Source of the DNA: Clostridia bacterium
Lineage (GTDB): Bacteria > Bacillota > Clostridia > DUPQ01
Reading direction: 5' to 3'
DNA: 5,373 nucleotides
NCBI GenBank assembly: GCA_030592085.1
Contig: JAUUZV010000167.1
Span: 1 to 5,373, forward strand
In this document: piece after piece, positions 1 to 5,373 of the stretch
How the letters are laid out: the number at the start of each line of letters is the position of its first letter
Numbering within the stretch: position 1 is the stretch's first letter
Notes under the pieces: model-generated
What the model was told of the DNA's origin: nothing
The model's database searches: none
The model's input: only the letters and a program-made list of their open reading frames with translations
Made by a program: the position numbers and the translations under genes

Positions 1-79
1 GAATCTGTTGTCTTTTGTCACTGGCTTCTTTCATAACCAATCGACTAAACCCATGAATCAGATCATCTCTACCTGCCAT
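1..79 (-). CDS. atpE: V-type ATP synthase subunit E, N-terminal fragment (cut by window edge)
   Basis: Only the first 26 codons are inside the window. They read MAGRDDLIHGFSRLVMKEAS and then DKRQQI, with the frame open to the left edge. The ATG at 79-77 has a strong Shine-Dalgarno AGGAG at 90-86, six bases upstream, and that site overlaps the TAG stop of the F-subunit gene, so the two are probably translationally coupled. The short, charged, helix-forming start and its place right after subunit F in a V-ATPase operon point to subunit E, which pairs with the H/G-type subunit as the peripheral stalk holding the catalytic head. The peptide is too short for an identification on sequence alone; the call rests largely on context. 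Subunit A is unlikely because its N-terminus would be a beta-barrel sequence. Confidence 0.68.
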   Translation of the reverse strand, partial: MAGRDDLIHGFSRLVMKEASDKRQQI

Positions 80-88
80 GACACTCTC

Positions 89-397
89 CTAAATTTTTAA
101 TCCGATGGCATCTCTTATATATCTTGTAATATAGTCTCCATCTTTATATGAACCATGCCTATCTGGAATTTCTATCAGTAGTGGTCTACTTAAACTAATC
201 TTTAATGTGGAAATTCGCTCTGGCAACATGGCCGCTAATTTTTCTGTAATAAGTACAATTCCAATAGTTTCATTGCTAATGGCACTGTCTAGCGCTTTTG
301 TAACTTCATCAATGGTGTGTACTACTATACCATCTACTCCCGCTAATCTCATTCCAGTTTTTGTATCAATATTGTCACTAATGACAAACATCTTCAT
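89..397 (-). CDS. atpF: V-type ATP synthase subunit F (central stalk)
   Basis: A 102-residue protein of the size usual for the bacterial and archaeal V/A-ATPase F subunit (called NtpG in Enterococcus hirae). The family sits on the central rotor stalk with subunit D and touches the catalytic head. Recognisable blocks are GMRLAGVDG at residues 15-23, the hydrophobic strand IGIVLITEKLA at 45-55 and PLLIEIPDRHG at 72-82, in the Rossmann-like order expected for the family. No membrane segment or signal peptide is seen. The ATG at 397-395 has the site AGGTGA upstream, overlapping the TAG stop of the K gene eight bases away; a second Met at residue 3 is less well placed. The gene is followed, after nine bases, by the probable E subunit. 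It has no promoter of its own that I can see. Confidence 0.95.
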   Translation of the reverse strand: MKMFVISDNIDTKTGMRLAGVDGIVVHTIDEVTKALDSAISNETIGIVLITEKLAAMLPERISTLKISLSRPLLIEIPDRHGSYKDGDYITRYIRDAIGLKI

Positions 398-405
398 ATT
401 CTCAC

Positions 406-831
406 CTACTGATTAAGAATTAATATAGTAACGATAAGTCCATAAATCGCAATACCTTCTGCTAATCCTACAAATATTAATGTTTTTCCCAATAGACTTG
501 AATCTTCTGAAATAGCACCTAATGCAGCTGAACCAGTTGCAGCAACAGCTATCCCAGCTCCAATACTTGCTAATCCTGTTGATAATGCAGCCGCTAAATA
601 TCTAAGCCCCTCTGCATTTGATACAGCTGAAGCAGTCTCATCTAGTGCATAAGCTGATGTGTTAGCTAATAATACAATGGTAGTAACAATTAACATTCCA
701 AATAAAGACACCACATTAATCCCTAAAATTTTCTTAGCATTTTTCCCATTAACCTTTTTAAACACAATAGCTAAACCAAGGCCAACCATACTTAGTACTA
801 ATCCTAGTGATACCATTAAAATATAATCCAT
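406..831 (-). CDS. atpK: V-type ATP synthase subunit K (membrane ring proteolipid)
   Basis: A 141-residue, very hydrophobic protein forming the rotating ion-carrying ring. Four hydrophobic segments are visible at about 3-24, 36-62, 76-107 and 118-139. The last two make a standard c-type hairpin: a Gly/Ala-rich helix (GLASIGAGIAVAATGSAALG, 86-105), a cytosolic loop with AISED (106-110), and the outer helix with the ion-binding Glu125 in the context LAEGIAIYGL. The first two segments are not an obvious second copy of that hairpin, unlike the duplicated K of Enterococcus hirae. Instead segment 2 follows a lysine-rich loop (25-34) and ends in NTSAYA, resembling a signal peptide (see findings). 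Val96 stands where Na+-binding rings carry Gln, hinting at proton specificity. The start has a strong AAGGAG six bases from the ATG, directly behind the stop of subunit I, suiting a product needed in many copies. Confidence 0.95.
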   Translation of the reverse strand: MDYILMVSLGLVLSMVGLGLAIVFKKVNGKNAKKILGINVVSLFGMLIVTTIVLLANTSAYALDETASAVSNAEGLRYLAAALSTGLASIGAGIAVAATGSAALGAISEDSSLLGKTLIFVGLAEGIAIYGLIVTILILNQ

Positions 832-842
832 AACTTTCTCCT

Positions 843-2762
843 TTAGTTGTCTTTCCCAATATCCTGAGAAACAAATTCCCGTCCGTTACCGCTAAAAAAG
901 CGACTGAACATTTCATAATATTGTAATCTAAGACATTGAATTCCTACAATAAGTCCTTCAAGTCCTATAATTAGTAAATTTCCTAAAACCAATACGGCAA
1001 CTTTACCACCTGCTGATGCAGTCATGTTATATAACGTCCACACAGCTAATGATAAACCAGCATGATTTAGTGCAAAAGCTCCTATTCTTACAAAGGAAAT
1101 TGTATTACTTAAAAAGCCTAAAATAGCTTCAAATAATTCAAAAAACGCTTCTACAAAACTATTTTTTTCACTATGCTCTTCTTTATTTTTGCTAATTAAC
1201 CTACTTAACTGTTTTTCAAAGAAAATTGCTATCATAGGTAGAACAAAAAATACGATAATCATAAATAGTGAAGCTCCAAGGTTTCCACTAATAATAAATT
1301 TTAATACAACAATAATTGCACCAACATAAATCAAGAATCCAGCAATTCCATTTTTGCTAAACCATAGTTGTCCATAATCTTTTGTCTTAATTCTATTAAT
1401 AATATTCATGACCATTGCCACAATTATTAAAAACACACCTAATCCAACTGATAAATACAACATTGTATTAATCTCATGAAGAGGTGATGCCCAAACTGGA
1501 GTTAGAATTTCTTCATTCCCAAAAATACTACCATATAAAAATCCAAATATAATCGACATAATCCCAATATTTGTGGCAATCAATCCATATGATTTCTTTT
1601 TAACAAACGCTAAATATAGTCCTGCTAATAAAAAAATTGCTCCCTGTCCAACGTCTCCAAACATAATACCAAACATAATTGTGTATGTGATAGCAACAAA
1701 TGAAGTAGGATCAATTGTATTATATGATGGTAACCCATACATAGTAATTAACATTTCATATGGTGAAGCAAATCGAGTATTTTTTAATTTTGTTGGTGGA
1801 GTTGTGTGTTTTGCATCATCAGCATCTTCTTCAATGTACATTAATTCCTTATCTCTTGATAGCGCTCTTTTTATTTCATTAGCTTTTTTCTCTGGTACCC
1901 ATCCAACAATATAAAAACTTTCCATAGTATGAGCTGCATATATTTTTATTTCATTAGCTTTATGTAAATATGCAACCTGAATATAGTTGTTGGCAAAAGT
2001 TTCTTCTTCAAATTTTATAAACTTATCAAATGACTCACTTTCACTACTCATCAATTGCTCTAAATCAGCAATTTCATTTTGTAACGTTTCTTTAGCTTCT
2101 AATGGTTTTCCTGAAATTCCTTCTGCTAATCTAACACGTTCAAAAAATAGGGAAGCAAAAATAGAATCAATTTTTTCAGCAATTATTGCAGGCATAAAAT
2201 AGGATAACCAGACCACATCATCTAATATTTGATTAGTAATAAGTAATACATCAAGTTCTCTAATATACCGTTTTAACTTTCTATAATTATCAACAGATAA
2301 TTTTCCAAATCTAAATTTAACATAATCTAAGTGAAATAATTCTTCAATATTAATATCCAAATCCATAATTGGCATCATTTGATTAAGAATTTGTAATTTT
2401 TCATCTATTGTCTTTTGATAGTTTGTCATTAACTGTTCATGATCTGAAGTTCTTTTTGTAATATCGCTTATATATTGGGCTAGTTCAGTTTCTCGATTAC
2501 TATTTTCTAATATTTTTGAAATTTTAGCTTTTGATAATTGTTTTTTCTTGCAATTAAATCGTTTGTTTTCTCTTTCAAAATCATAAGAAATTTTTTCATA
2601 TTGATTTTCTTCCATATATGGAAACAATCCATTAATAGATTCTAAAACCATTTGAGCATCTTCTAAATGGACATCATTATTAATAATATGAGACAAAACA
2701 ACTTCTTCAAATCTCCTTATTGGTCCTGCGATATTCATTAATTTCATTTTGATTACTGCCAT
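843..2762 (-). CDS. atpI: V-type ATP synthase subunit I (membrane stator, a-subunit)
   Basis: A 639-residue stator subunit, near the usual size for bacterial NtpI. Residues 1 to about 345 form the cytosolic arm, starting MAVIKMKLMNIAGPI and rich in long charged helices. From about 352 there are seven to eight membrane segments, opening with the family block DPTSFVAITYTIMFGIMFGD (351-370). Two arginines expected to face the ring glutamate are present: Arg559 in SNTISFVRIGAFALNHAG and Arg612 in QCLRLQYYEMFSRFF, matching the pair known as Arg735 and Arg799 in yeast Vph1. The protein therefore looks intact and functional. The start is firm: GGAGG lies just four bases before the ATG at 2762-2760, the frame follows subunit C after 16 bases, and the N-terminal block matches the family from residue 1. 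The gene ends 11 bases before K. Confidence 0.97.
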   Translation of the reverse strand: MAVIKMKLMNIAGPIRRFEEVVLSHIINNDVHLEDAQMVLESINGLFPYMEENQYEKISYDFERENKRFNCKKKQLSKAKISKILENSNRETELAQYISDITKRTSDHEQLMTNYQKTIDEKLQILNQMMPIMDLDINIEELFHLDYVKFRFGKLSVDNYRKLKRYIRELDVLLITNQILDDVVWLSYFMPAIIAEKIDSIFASLFFERVRLAEGISGKPLEAKETLQNEIADLEQLMSSESESFDKFIKFEEETFANNYIQVAYLHKANEIKIYAAHTMESFYIVGWVPEKKANEIKRALSRDKELMYIEEDADDAKHTTPPTKLKNTRFASPYEMLITMYGLPSYNTIDPTSFVAITYTIMFGIMFGDVGQGAIFLLAGLYLAFVKKKSYGLIATNIGIMSIIFGFLYGSIFGNEEILTPVWASPLHEINTMLYLSVGLGVFLIIVAMVMNIINRIKTKDYGQLWFSKNGIAGFLIYVGAIIVVLKFIISGNLGASLFMIIVFFVLPMIAIFFEKQLSRLISKNKEEHSEKNSFVEAFFELFEAILGFLSNTISFVRIGAFALNHAGLSLAVWTLYNMTASAGGKVAVLVLGNLLIIGLEGLIVGIQCLRLQYYEMFSRFFSGNGREFVSQDIGKDN

Positions 2763-2778
2763 GGTTCCTCCATTTTTT

Positions 2779-3819
2779 TTATATGGCTAAAAATTCGCTT
2801 ATTTCATCTTTATCTATATGATATCTTATACCTTCAACTACTGAAATAATATTAGTAATTTCAAATTCCTTTAAATGTAAATAAGCTACTACAGATCCAA
2901 TTGAAAAATGTTGGTGTCTTAGTGTGCTTACATGTAATTGATAAATAAACTTATGGTAATTTCTCTCATAATTATGCTGGTTTTCACCACTAAATATATT
3001 ACCATATTTCGTTTTTTCTACAATTTGTATAAACTGTTTATCATCATTACAATCTACCAATTGTTTAATAATTTCTCTACTCAACTTAGATTGATGACCT
3101 ATCATGTTATTATACATTCCTTCACGATCCATGGAGTAATACTTTCTACTACGATAAACCCAAAGAATATTCATTATATCTAACTGAGCAATCAAGGCTT
3201 CTCTGACTACTTTTTCATCGTTACCAGTAAGTAGTTTTTTTACTTGTTTTTGTAATTGTCGGAAGTAATATTGATCAAGAGAAGTTTCAATATTAAATAA
3301 ATTTAAGTAAGCGCTATTTCCTTCGTAGTAAGATAATACATCATAATAGATTGAGCCATGTAAATTTCCTATTAATTGACTAGATGATTTGCTACTAAGT
3401 AGTTTATTAGTATTAAGTGATTGATTCTCTGATAAAAAAGTTACGCTATCTGGAAAAAGAGCAACATCATTGCCTGATTCTAGTATTCTAAATAATATTT
3501 TTAAGCTTTCAACTTCATACTTGTCATAGAGAAGATGCAAAAAAGTTTTCATATTGCCTCGCACATGATGAAAAATCTTTTTATAATCATTCATCATTTC
3601 TTGTAAAAGAATTCCTTCTAATTGACCTCTATGAATCAACGATACATTGACTTTTGAGAGTAATTGTCCATAATTTGTAGATGTTTTTAAATATGTTGCA
3701 ACATCAGATACACTTTTTTTCTCAATCATTGTTTGATAATCTTCCATGGTTAGTAATTTGGCATACATCCCTCGGACTTTTGTTGCAATACTGCTATATG
3801 TAAATACGCTATTTAACAT
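2779..3819 (-). CDS. atpC: V-type ATP synthase subunit C (rotor socket, d-type)
   Basis: A 346-residue soluble, alpha-helical protein of the AC39/subunit d family, which forms the funnel joining the central stalk to the K ring. Evidence is the N-terminal block with YSSIATKVRGMYAKLLT (8-24), the middle block YYSMDREGMYNNMIGHQSKL (227-246) followed by LSREIIKQLVDC, and the C-terminal signature around 305-334 (FSIGSVVAYLHLKEFEITNI, then VVEGIRY). No membrane segments are seen, and length fits the family. The ATG at 3819-3817 is separated by one base from the TAA stop of the H gene. Its ribosome site is poor (AGAAAG in an A-rich stretch, 3833-3828), so translation probably depends on ribosomes finishing H. 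It is unusual only in being second in the operon rather than in the middle, as in Enterococcus. Confidence 0.95.
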   Translation of the reverse strand: MLNSVFTYSSIATKVRGMYAKLLTMEDYQTMIEKKSVSDVATYLKTSTNYGQLLSKVNVSLIHRGQLEGILLQEMMNDYKKIFHHVRGNMKTFLHLLYDKYEVESLKILFRILESGNDVALFPDSVTFLSENQSLNTNKLLSSKSSSQLIGNLHGSIYYDVLSYYEGNSAYLNLFNIETSLDQYYFRQLQKQVKKLLTGNDEKVVREALIAQLDIMNILWVYRSRKYYSMDREGMYNNMIGHQSKLSREIIKQLVDCNDDKQFIQIVEKTKYGNIFSGENQHNYERNYHKFIYQLHVSTLRHQHFSIGSVVAYLHLKEFEITNIISVVEGIRYHIDKDEISEFLAI

Positions 3820-3820
3820 A

Positions 3821-4135
3821 TTATTTTCTTTCTATAATGCTAGTAACAATATTATCTTCCCACATTGTCATGTTCTCATTAGCATTATCACGCATATCGG
3901 TTAATTCCTGTTTTGTTTTTTTGTCTAGTTTCTTTATTCGTTCTTCTGCCTCATCATGAGCTTTTTGAATAAGTTCATTTTTTTTATCTTCAACCATCAG
4001 ATTTATTTTTTCTTCAAGAGAGGCAATCTGTGATTGCATAGCATTTTCAATTTCTTTTTTTTCGTCATTAGCTATTTGCACAATTTCCTGTGCACGTGCT
4101 TCAATCTTTATAATTTTTCTAATTAATGAATCCAT
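3821..4135 (-). CDS. atpH: V-type ATPase peripheral stalk subunit, H/G type
   Basis: A 104-residue, highly charged protein that is almost entirely predicted coiled coil: Glu, Lys, Asp, Gln and Ala dominate from about residue 5 to 95, with only the last segment (MWEDNIVTSIIERK) looking different. This matches the small stalk subunit called H in archaea, G in eukaryotes and NtpF in Enterococcus hirae, which pairs with subunit E to brace the catalytic head against subunit I. Sequence similarity in this family is weak by nature, so identification rests on length, coiled-coil character and its place as first gene of the ATPase cluster. The ATG at 4135-4133 has AGAAGG at 4150-4145 with a nine-base gap. 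An extended -10 promoter lies directly upstream. The TAA stop is one base from the start of subunit C. Confidence 0.87.
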   Translation of the reverse strand: MDSLIRKIIKIEARAQEIVQIANDEKKEIENAMQSQIASLEEKINLMVEDKKNELIQKAHDEAEERIKKLDKKTKQELTDMRDNANENMTMWEDNIVTSIIERK

Positions 4136-4158
4136 ATCGTCTTTCCTTCTAATCTATA

Positions 4159-4187
4159 ATTATATCACTAACTTAGTATTCACTCAA
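4159..4187 (-). promoter_or_regulatory. Extended -10 promoter of the V-ATPase operon
   Basis: Reading the minus strand, a -35 element TTGAGT (4187-4182) is followed by a 17-base spacer and a perfect TATAAT (4164-4159) preceded by TG in the extended -10 arrangement (TGATATAAT). Transcription would begin near 4153-4151, giving a leader of only about 16 to 18 bases that still contains the AGAAGG ribosome site of the first ATPase gene. The -35 hexamer overlaps the last codons and TGA stop of the upstream gene. A small inverted repeat, ACTAA-G-TTAGT (4177-4167), sits in the spacer and might be an operator, though it could be chance. This is a sequence prediction only. Confidence 0.75.
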
Positions 4188-5169
4188 CATTTAATCGTGG
4201 AATTTGTTTACATTTAGAAAAAGGACAAACAGCTATACAAATACCACAATCTGTTCTACTTCTTAACCATACCTCCATACAAGTAGAATCACTTACATGG
4301 CTTTCACCTGTTGGTGATAAGGCTTGTGTAGGGCAGCGTTCAACACACCTCATACATTGAGCACAAAATCGTTGTAATCCAAAAGAACTTGGCTTGTCCT
4401 CAATTAATGTAACATTGGTTAATACTGCTGCAGTTCTTACACGTGATCCATATTCTTTTGTAACTAGTAAATTGTTTCTCCCCTTTTCACCAAAACCTGC
4501 TTTAATTGAAAGTGGTACCATAGGTGCTACATAGTTAATATAATTATTACTCAAAGCATCATAACCTAATTCCTTAAGATAGATTGCCAATGAGGCACTA
4601 ATAATAACACTTTTATCATATGCAACTTCTGTGGCTACTAATTCTTCATATCTAGGAGCCTTTTTCATATATTCGTTTTTCATCTCAACGGCAATCACAA
4701 TAGCGTATTTATATGATAGTGAAATTTCTTTGCCGTAAAAATTATTAAATTGCGTTATTCCTTTATGTGAATAATAATCTTCTTCAGATAGTTTTACAAT
4801 TCCTACTAAACAAGCTCCAAGTTCTATGGCCTTGTTTTTAATTAGTTTAGTAAATTGTGTAACATCTTGCTTATTAATTTGTTGGTTAATTGAAGTATTT
4901 AGATATTTTTCGTGCACCTTAAAAGCAATTTCTCTATTGGGAAGAATCTCTTGTCTAAATAATTCTTCTTCAAAGTCAGCTTTAGGAGCTAAAAACGACA
5001 TTATATCGCTAGATGGATACTTTGTTCTTCTTCTAGCTTCATCCCTTGTAAGCTGATCAGCCGCTTCTTTTTCTTGGTTCCTTTGGTAGTATTCTTTATA
5101 GTTTTGACTTCCACTATTCAAGCGAAGCCTAGAGAAAATAATATCTCGTTCGTCAAATTTTTGTTTCAT
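4180..5169 (-). CDS. Reductive-dehalogenase-like cytosolic protein with two [4Fe-4S] motifs
   Basis: A 329-residue protein I place in the RdhA-like branch of the RdhA/QueG superfamily, corrinoid and iron-sulfur enzymes. The N-terminal part has a family-like block at 6-29 (DERDIIFSRL, then GSQNYKEYY). The middle holds a nitroreductase-like region ending in PLSIKAGFGEKGRNNLLVT (219-237) and EYGSRVRTAAVLT. The C-terminal part has a ferredoxin motif CxxCxxCxxxCP (Cys269, 272, 275, 279) and a second set Cys297, 308, 311 and 315 (CGICIAVCPF). There is no Tat signal and no membrane segment, and it is shorter than respiratory RdhA enzymes (about 450-500 residues), so it should be cytosolic and not part of a classical dehalorespiration chain. 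QueG is less likely: the C-terminal HEAT region is absent. Substrate is unknown. The start is the first possible one, as an in-frame TAA lies just upstream, but it has no Shine-Dalgarno. It ends 44 bases before the ATPase operon. Confidence 0.8.
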   Translation of the reverse strand: MKQKFDERDIIFSRLRLNSGSQNYKEYYQRNQEKEAADQLTRDEARRRTKYPSSDIMSFLAPKADFEEELFRQEILPNREIAFKVHEKYLNTSINQQINKQDVTQFTKLIKNKAIELGACLVGIVKLSEEDYYSHKGITQFNNFYGKEISLSYKYAIVIAVEMKNEYMKKAPRYEELVATEVAYDKSVIISASLAIYLKELGYDALSNNYINYVAPMVPLSIKAGFGEKGRNNLLVTKEYGSRVRTAAVLTNVTLIEDKPSSFGLQRFCAQCMRCVERCPTQALSPTGESHVSDSTCMEVWLRSRTDCGICIAVCPFSKCKQIPRLNVE

Positions 5170-5175
5170 ATTAAT

Positions 5176-5205
5176 ATTGTATTATTAATTGATATATTTC
5201 GTCAA
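5176..5205 (-). promoter_or_regulatory. Predicted sigma-A-type promoter of the dehalogenase-like gene
   Basis: On the minus strand TTGACG (5205-5200) and TACAAT (5181-5176) are separated by 18 bases, each matching the vegetative consensus at five of six positions. The expected transcription start, about seven bases past the -10, coincides with the A of the ATG at 5169, so the message would have little or no leader. This agrees with the lack of a ribosome-binding site before that ATG. The element lies in the 44-base gap after the histidine kinase stop codon. A seven-base inverted repeat (ATATTGT at 5211-5205, ACAATAT at 5180-5174) touches both hexamers, but in such AT-rich DNA may be accidental. 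Confidence 0.6.
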
Positions 5206-5213
5206 CAATATGT

Positions 5214-5373
5214 TTATTTTACTTTTGGAAGATATATTTCAACAGTTGTTCCCATACCCTCTTTACTGAAAAATTTAATTTTCCCATTATGTGCCAAAAT
5301 AATAGCACGAGCAATTGGCAATCCTAATCCTGATCCTCCTGTTTTTTTATCCCGTGATTCTTCGGCACGATAA
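5214..5373 (-). CDS. Sensor histidine kinase, C-terminal fragment (cut by window edge)
   Basis: The last 52 codons and TAA stop (5216-5214) of a gene that enters from the right edge on the minus strand. The translation begins YRAEESRDKKTGGSGLGLPI and ends with EGMGTTVEIYLPKVK. The GGSGLGL run is the G2 box of the HATPase_c ATP lid, the YRAEES before it is the end of the F-box region (usually FYR), and the closing G-TTVEIYLP strand is typical of the end of the kinase domain. The protein is thus the ATP-binding end of a two-component sensor kinase. Its sensor domain, phospho-accepting His and partner regulator lie outside the window, so its signal cannot be named. There is no terminator between it and the next gene, so read-through is possible. 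Confidence 0.92.
   Translation of the reverse strand, partial: YRAEESRDKKTGGSGLGLPIARAIILAHNGKIKFFSKEGMGTTVEIYLPKVK

Noticed and set aside
207..416. A plus-strand open frame that could be read as a small membrane protein
   Set aside because: It mirrors the F-subunit gene and overlaps the F/K junction, with no supporting ribosome site or family match.
406..831. F-type ATP synthase c subunit
   Set aside because: The hairpin alone would allow it, but the extra N-terminal segments, the ISED loop and the surrounding C, I and F genes are V-type.
1573..2202. Two plus-strand open frames (1573-1914 and 1987-2202) opposite the I-subunit gene
   Set aside because: They lie wholly inside the well-conserved I gene, resemble no family and are explained by codon composition of the opposite strand.
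2773..2780. Run of eight A (minus strand) at the C-subunit stop as a slippage site
   Set aside because: It lies within and after the stop codon, both flanking frames are complete, and I has its own strong ribosome site, so no frameshift is needed.
2938..3183. A plus-strand open frame rich in Ile, Phe and Thr
   Set aside because: It is antisense to conserved C-subunit sequence; the hydrophobic look comes from reverse-complemented AT-rich codons.
4136..4179. Rho-independent terminator between the dehalogenase-like gene and the ATPase operon, or after the histidine kinase at 5170-5213
   Set aside because: No GC-rich stem followed by a U run is present in either gap; the only repeats are short and AT-rich.
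4826..5056. A plus-strand open frame with Cys and Leu runs
   Set aside because: It is antisense to the N-terminal third of the dehalogenase-like gene and has no recognisable domain.
4180..5169. Epoxyqueuosine reductase QueG
   Set aside because: The iron-sulfur motifs and GxG block are shared, but the N-terminal region and GRN form look RdhA-like, and the protein ends just after the second cluster with no HEAT-type C-terminus.
5074..5373. An open plus-strand frame of 99 codons at the right edge
   Set aside because: It is antisense to the histidine kinase end and the start of the dehalogenase-like gene. The minus-strand translation has the G2 box and other family features; the plus-strand one has none.

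Overview
The window is an AT-rich stretch of bacterial DNA in which every recognisable gene lies on the minus strand. It holds the front part of a V/A-type (rotary, vacuolar-like) ATPase operon, the 3' end of a sensor histidine kinase gene, and a gene for a small iron-sulfur protein of the reductive-dehalogenase-like type. The standard genetic code fits: TGA is used as a stop and Trp is written TGG. The AT-richness, strong Shine-Dalgarno sites, bacterial V-type ATPase and the K-subunit architecture suggest a low-GC, probably anaerobic Gram-positive lineage (Clostridia, Erysipelotrichia or a relative). This placement is inference; nothing in the window fixes a genus.

Layout in the direction of transcription (high to low coordinates): (1) 5373-5214, C-terminal ATP-binding end of a histidine kinase, cut by the window edge. 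(2) 5213-5170, a 44-base gap with a good sigma-A-type promoter whose expected start point falls on the next ATG. (3) 5169-4180, a 329-residue cytosolic protein with two [4Fe-4S] motifs, related to reductive dehalogenases and more distantly to QueG. (4) 4187-4159, an extended -10 promoter facing the ATPase genes. (5) 4135 to 1, tightly packed V-ATPase genes in the order H/G-type stalk, C, I, K, F and the first 26 codons of what is probably E. The gaps between ATPase genes are only 1 to 16 bases. A, B and D would be expected beyond the left edge.

The ATPase products make one machine. H and E form the peripheral stalk, C is the socket between central stalk and membrane ring, I is the membrane stator carrying the half-channels and essential arginines, K is the ring proteolipid with the ion-binding glutamate, and F belongs to the central stalk. 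Which ion it moves, and whether it pumps or makes ATP, is not settled here, but the K sequence lacks the glutamine typical of Na+-binding rings. The most notable points are the K subunit, whose second membrane segment looks like a cleavable signal peptide ahead of a single c-type hairpin; the dehalogenase-like gene with an apparently leaderless start; and the clear separate promoter for the ATPase operon. I found no mobile element, CRISPR array, RNA gene or rho-independent terminator, and no gene-free stretch longer than 44 bases.
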